The position numbers and the translations under genes were made by a program. Shown here one piece after another: positions 34,580-38,776 of a stretch of 38,776 bases of DNA. Each line of letters begins with the position of its first letter. The stretch's first letter is position 1. Origin of the DNA: Deltaproteobacteria bacterium (GTDB lineage Bacteria; Myxococcota_A; UBA9042; PHBI01). Below the pieces are notes generated by a model. The model searched no databases. It was not told the DNA's origin and saw only the letters and a list, made by a program, of their open reading frames with translations. The DNA is taken from positions 1 to 38,776 of the forward strand of contig SBGO01000522.1 in NCBI GenBank assembly GCA_006226565.1. Direction: 5' to 3'.

Positions 34580-34638
34580 GCAATATTCGGACCGATGCCA
34601 GCAGCCGCCCCTCTGGAGTCGATGAGGGGCGATCTCAT

Positions 34639-34687
34639 CACGTGGCGGCGGATCGGATCGATGATCCATGGGATCCGCCACCGCGTG
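34639..34687 (-). terminator. Hairpin after rpmG
   Basis: A 16-bp stem (34639-34654 with 34672-34687), with one mismatch and one wobble, begins 10 nt after the rpmG stop. No T-tract follows on the minus strand. It lies between rpmG and the tRNA-Trp promoter, so it probably ends or stabilises the tuf-rpmG transcript. Confidence 0.55.
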
Positions 34688-34697
34688 TCCCCTGGAG

Positions 34698-34883
34698 CTA
34701 CTTCGTCTCCCGGTGGAGCGTGTAGCGACGCAGGAACGGGTTGTACTTCTTGAGCTCGAGACGCTTGGGCGTGTTCTTCTTGCTCTTCATGGTGGTGTAG
34801 CGGCTCGGCGACATCCCGAGGCCGCGAGCCTCGGTGCACTCGAGCGTCACGATCACCCGGTTCTTGTTGACCTTGCTAGCCAT
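34698..34883 (-). CDS. rpmG: 50S ribosomal protein L33
   Basis: 61 aa from ATG at 34883 ([20 protein letters not shown]), with GAGGG about 10 nt upstream. The frame is open further 5' but without conserved sequence. It has [20 protein letters not shown] and ends HRETK. Only one Cys (Cys16) remains, so the two CxxC pairs of the zinc form are missing: this is the zinc-independent type, in contrast to the zinc-ribbon L36 at 8397-8510. It sits between tuf and tRNA-Trp as usual. Confidence 0.96.
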   Translation of the reverse strand: MASKVNKNRVIVTLECTEARGLGMSPSRYTTMKSKKNTPKRLELKKYNPFLRRYTLHRETK

Positions 34884-34942
34884 GGCCCATTCCCTCGCTG
34901 GACGCGGGTTGATCCGCGCGCCCTCCGAACTCGACGTGGAAA

Positions 34943-34972
34943 GGGAGGTGACCCCGGCCGGAGCCACCTCCC
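34943..34972 (-). terminator. tuf-rpmG intergenic hairpin (partial terminator or attenuator)
   Basis: A 13-bp stem with two G-U wobbles and a GGCC loop (34943-34955 with 34960-34972), followed on the minus strand by TTTCC. It begins 37 nt after the tuf stop and could set the very high tuf to lower rpmG ratio. Confidence 0.65.
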
Positions 34973-35009
34973 ATCGTGTTTTTCAGGCCGACGAGCGGCC
35001 CGAAAGCGT

Positions 35010-36203
<1,194 letters not shown>

Positions 36204-36331
36204 GTCGTTTGCCTCGTTGGGTGGCGTGGCCTTGCCGCGTCGAGCGGAAGGATGACCTGGAAACCTGTTCCGGCCCTTTGCTTCGTCTAGATCGATCACG
36301 CCCCTCGCGCGGCGAACCGCGCGAGGGACCT

Positions 36332-36406
<75 letters not shown>

Positions 36407-36436
36407 GTTTGGACCCGGCGTCGTTTTATCGACTGC

Positions 36437-36512
<76 letters not shown>

Positions 36513-36546
36513 ATACAGCCGACGCACCGACGACGAGTCGATGGGG

Positions 36547-36629
36547 TGGAGGGGGTAGGATTTGAACCTACGTAGGCTTACGCCAGCAGATTTACAGTCT
36601 GCCCCCTTTGGCCACTCGGGTACCCCTCC
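36547..36629 (-). tRNA. tRNA-Tyr(GTA)
   Basis: 83 nt, a class II tRNA with a long variable arm. Acceptor stem GGAGGGG/CCCCTCC, discriminator A73. The anticodon stem GCAGA/TCTGC closes CTGTAAA, giving GTA. CCA is not encoded (CCC follows A73). Confidence 0.96.
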
Positions 36630-36684
36630 ACATGAGGCATTCCCCGCCTCTACGATCGACCTGGACTTGTGAAAGAGCTTACCA

Positions 36685-36757
36685 AGCTGACGGTGGGACT
36701 CGAACCCGCAACCTGCTGATTACAAATCAGCTGCTCTACCAATTGAGCTACGCCAGC
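36685..36757 (-). tRNA. tRNA-Thr(TGT)
   Basis: 73 nt without encoded CCA (TGG follows the discriminator T). Acceptor stem GCTGGCG/CGTCAGC with one G-U pair. The anticodon stem GCTGA/TCAGC closes TTTGTAA, giving TGT for ACA and ACG. It is the first gene of the Thr-Tyr-Gly-Thr-tuf transcript. Confidence 0.96.
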
Positions 36758-36794
36758 GCCGTGCGCGGACCGGTGCCCCCGCAACGGAGGCTGG

Positions 36795-36823
36795 CTTATA
36801 AGAGAGGCTCGGCGCCCTGTCAA
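36795..36823 (-). promoter_or_regulatory. Strong promoter of the tRNA-tuf operon
   Basis: Minus-strand TTGACA (36823-36818), exactly 17 nt, TATAAG (36800-36795): the best consensus match in the window. The start would lie about 30 nt before tRNA-Thr(TGT). The initial transcribed stretch is G-rich, as is common at stringently controlled stable-RNA promoters. Confidence 0.88.
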
Positions 36824-36919
36824 CACGGTATCGGCGTCCTTCTTTCGCCAATCGTACGGTTGTTCGGAAGCCGCCGCGTTTCCACGGGATTTCGGGCGTC
36901 TGACGGCGGCTCTCGGGGC

Positions 36920-37651
36920 TCATCGCGCGCCGTGGCGCTGGCGCGCCGCCTCGGCGAGCGCGATTCCGGCGGTCACGCTGACGTTCAAGGATCGCACCGG
37001 CCCCGACAGCGGGAGCGCCGCCACCAGGTCACAGGCCTTCTTCACGCCGGGCCGCAGCCCGCGCCCCTCCGCGCCCAGCACGATGACCGTCGGCTCGCGG
37101 AGGTCGACGTCCCACAGCGTGCTGTCGCCGCCGGCGTCGGCGGCCACGGCCCAGAGCCCCTGATCGCGCAGCTGGCGCACGGCGCGGGCCAGGTTCGTCA
37201 CGCGGATCAACGGCACGTAGGCCGCGGCGCCGGCCGACGCGCGCACTGCGGCGTCGTTCAGCGGCGCGCTGTTGTCCTTTGGGACGATCACGGCCTGCGC
37301 CCCGAAGGCCGCGGAAGATCTGAGGATCGCGCCGAGGTTGTGCGGATCGGTGACCTGATCGAGGGCCACGACGAAGGGCGCCGGGACCTCGTCCGAGGGG
37401 CGCAGCGCGTCGAGGTCGATCGCCGGCGGCGGGCGCAGATCCGCGCCGATCGAGGCGCCTCCGCGGCTGCCCGAGCGATCGCGCTGGGCCGGCGCGCGCG
37501 CCTCCTCGATCCGGATCCCGAGCTCCCGCGCCCGGGCCACGATCGCCTCCGCGGCCGGGCCGCTCCCCGGCGTCCAGACGAGCCGCTCGATCGCCTTGGG
37601 CGCGACGTCGACCAGCTCGCCGACGGCGTTGACCCCATAGATCCTGCTCAT
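36920..37651 (-). CDS. rlmB: SpoU/TrmH-family RNA 2'-O-methyltransferase, RlmB-like
   Basis: 243 aa. A short N-terminal substrate-binding domain (residues about 1-60), then an Arg/Gly/Pro-rich linker, then the SPOUT catalytic domain. Its three motifs are visible: DQVTDPHNLGAILRSSAAFG, LGAEGRGLRPGVKKACD and PLSGPVRSLNVSVTAGIALA, the last with the catalytic-loop Asn. RlmB methylates G2251 of 23S rRNA in the P-loop; a related tRNA or rRNA target cannot be excluded. The start overlaps the proS-like stop (ATGA), so the two are coupled. Confidence 0.9.
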   Translation of the reverse strand: MSRIYGVNAVGELVDVAPKAIERLVWTPGSGPAAEAIVARARELGIRIEEARAPAQRDRSGSRGGASIGADLRPPPAIDLDALRPSDEVPAPFVVALDQVTDPHNLGAILRSSAAFGAQAVIVPKDNSAPLNDAAVRASAGAAAYVPLIRVTNLARAVRQLRDQGLWAVAADAGGDSTLWDVDLREPTVIVLGAEGRGLRPGVKKACDLVAALPLSGPVRSLNVSVTAGIALAEAARQRHGAR

Positions 37652-38776
37652 GCCCCCTCCCCTGCGTCCCGCGCCGCCAGGACCGCGTCCGCGACCTCCG
37701 CGAGCGCGACCTCGATCACGTCCCCACGGAGCCGGCGACGCAGCTCCACCGTCCCGCGCTCGAGCCCGCGCCGACCGACCACCGCGACGATCGGGTGGCC
37801 CATGACCTCGGCGTCACCGAGCTTCTGCCCCGGCCGGAGGTCGCGATCGTCGAAGAGCGTCGCGAGCCCCCGCGCCCGCAGCCCCGCGACCACCTCTTCG
37901 GCGGCCGCGCTGGTCGCGTCCCCGGACGATCCGAGCGAGATCACGGCCACGTCCCAGGGGGCCGCCGCGACCGGCCAGACGAAGCCCGCGTCGCTGATCC
38001 GGGCCTCCGCGATCGCGCCGAGCAGGCGGCCGAGACGCACGCGCACGTGGGCGATCGCGACCTGGGCCTGGCCGCCGCCGGCGGCGTCGACGGCGAGGCC
38101 GGCGCGCTCCGCGGGGGCCGCGCCGTGGCGCGTGATCGCGACGATCTCGGTGCCGGCGCGGAGGTGCCGTGGGGCCCCGCAGATCGGGCACGGATCGCCG
38201 TCGCCGAAGGCGGTGAGATCGCCGACGTGGGTGGCGGCGAAGTCCCGCCCGGGCGAGACGTCGACGAAGTGGACGTCACGGGCATTTCCGCCGGTGATCC
38301 AGGCGGTTCCGGCGGTGAACGCGCGGTCGGCGACGATCGGGATCGTGAGCCCCACCGGGCCGGCGAAGCCCACCGGGGCGCCCGTGGCGGCGGTGACCGC
38401 GGCGTCGCCGGCCAGGCGGAGCTCGCGGGCGCCGAGGACGCCGGCGAGCTTGGTCAGCGACAGCTCGCGATCGCCCGGAACGAGCGCCGCGACGAGCGCG
38501 CCGTCCGCGTCCACGATCATGGTCTTGAGCAGGTCGGCCGGCGTCCGGCCGAGGAACGCCGCGACGTCCTCGACGGAGCGCTGGTCGGGGGTCTCGACCG
38601 CGCGCCAGCCTTCGGTCGGCGCGGCCGGCCGGCCCAGGTGGGTGACCGGTGCCTGCTCGGCCAGGACGCCCTCGGCGCAGCGCTCGCACCAGGCGGCGGT
38701 CACGTCGTCGGTCAGGTCGGGGACCATCCAGCGCGCGCCGTCGCGCTCCGCGACGCGCTCGAAGCGGACGCCGAGC
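37648..38776 (-). CDS. Prolyl-tRNA synthetase-like protein with editing domain and degenerate catalytic core (5' truncated)
   Basis: 376 codons are visible; the 5' part is outside the window. In order: a short catalytic-core piece with two Cys pairs, the YbaK-like INS editing domain (SVEDVAAFLGRTPADLLKTM ... ATGAPVGFAGPVGLTIPIVA, with the Lys and the conserved His of RDVHFVDV kept), a CPIC knuckle, the rest of the core, and the C-terminal anticodon-binding domain (LFDDRDLRPGQKLGDAEVMG). Two core elements are abnormal. The proline-site motif resembling GSIGGSxSHEF is absent just after LGVRFERVAERDG. The GHIFxLGxKYS and motif 3 GCYGIGVSR blocks read IVAITRHGAAPAERAGL and IAHVRVRLGR. Length and frame are otherwise clean. 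It may be a trans-editing or regulatory paralog, or an unusual ProRS. The stop overlaps rlmB by 4 nt. Confidence 0.85.
   Translation of the reverse strand, partial: LGVRFERVAERDGARWMVPDLTDDVTAAWCERCAEGVLAEQAPVTHLGRPAAPTEGWRAVETPDQRSVEDVAAFLGRTPADLLKTMIVDADGALVAALVPGDRELSLTKLAGVLGARELRLAGDAAVTAATGAPVGFAGPVGLTIPIVADRAFTAGTAWITGGNARDVHFVDVSPGRDFAATHVGDLTAFGDGDPCPICGAPRHLRAGTEIVAITRHGAAPAERAGLAVDAAGGGQAQVAIAHVRVRLGRLLGAIAEARISDAGFVWPVAAAPWDVAVISLGSSGDATSAAAEEVVAGLRARGLATLFDDRDLRPGQKLGDAEVMGHPIVAVVGRRGLERGTVELRRRLRGDVIEVALAEVADAVLAARDAGEGA

Overview
The window is about 38.8 kb of very GC-rich bacterial chromosome, dominated by the transcription and translation core. The best guess is a Myxococcota or other deltaproteobacterium-like lineage. 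This rests on the GC-rich codon use, a long TPR-GAF-sigma54 regulator, a lipoprotein with calcium-binding thrombospondin-type repeats, and the tRNA-Thr/Tyr/Gly/Thr-tuf-rpmG-tRNA-Trp-secE-nusG-rpl-rpoBC order typical of Proteobacteria and relatives. No 16S gene is present, so this stays an inference.

Layout from left to right. Positions 1-5393 (plus strand) hold a 5'-truncated sigma54-dependent activator and a secreted lipoprotein. A bidirectional terminator follows. Everything after it lies on the minus strand. Read in the direction of transcription, from high to low coordinates, it runs: a proS-like gene (truncated by the window edge) overlapping rlmB; a promoter with tRNA-Thr(TGT)-Tyr(GTA)-Gly(TCC)-Thr(GGT)-tuf-rpmG; a promoter with tRNA-Trp-secE-nusG-rplK-rplA; rplJ-rplL-rpoB-rpoC; a self-contained rpsL-rpsG unit; a divergent EF-G-like GTPase; rpsJ; then the S10/spc/alpha ribosomal-protein run from rplD to rplQ; and last a small tRNA-Gln/Glu/Glu unit.

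The genes work together as expected: ribosomal proteins, RNA polymerase subunits, elongation factors, the Sec channel (SecY, SecE), NusG and the tRNAs sharing their transcripts. Several promoters with a perfect TTGACA -35 box mark the unit boundaries.

No obvious new defence, biosynthetic or mobile system is present. The most interesting departures from the textbook are these. (1) The ProRS-like protein keeps its editing and anticodon-binding domains but has lost or changed two conserved catalytic elements. (2) rplC is missing from between rpsJ and rplD, rpsN from between rplE and rpsH, rpsD from between rpsK and rpoA, and adk/map/infA from between secY and rpmJ. (3) The EF-G-like GTPase has an atypical domain IV tip. 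(4) A near-perfect 26-bp inverted repeat splits the str cluster. (5) The sigma54 activator has GAFTNA instead of GAFTGA. (6) Ribosomal protein S3 ends in a polyglutamine tail.
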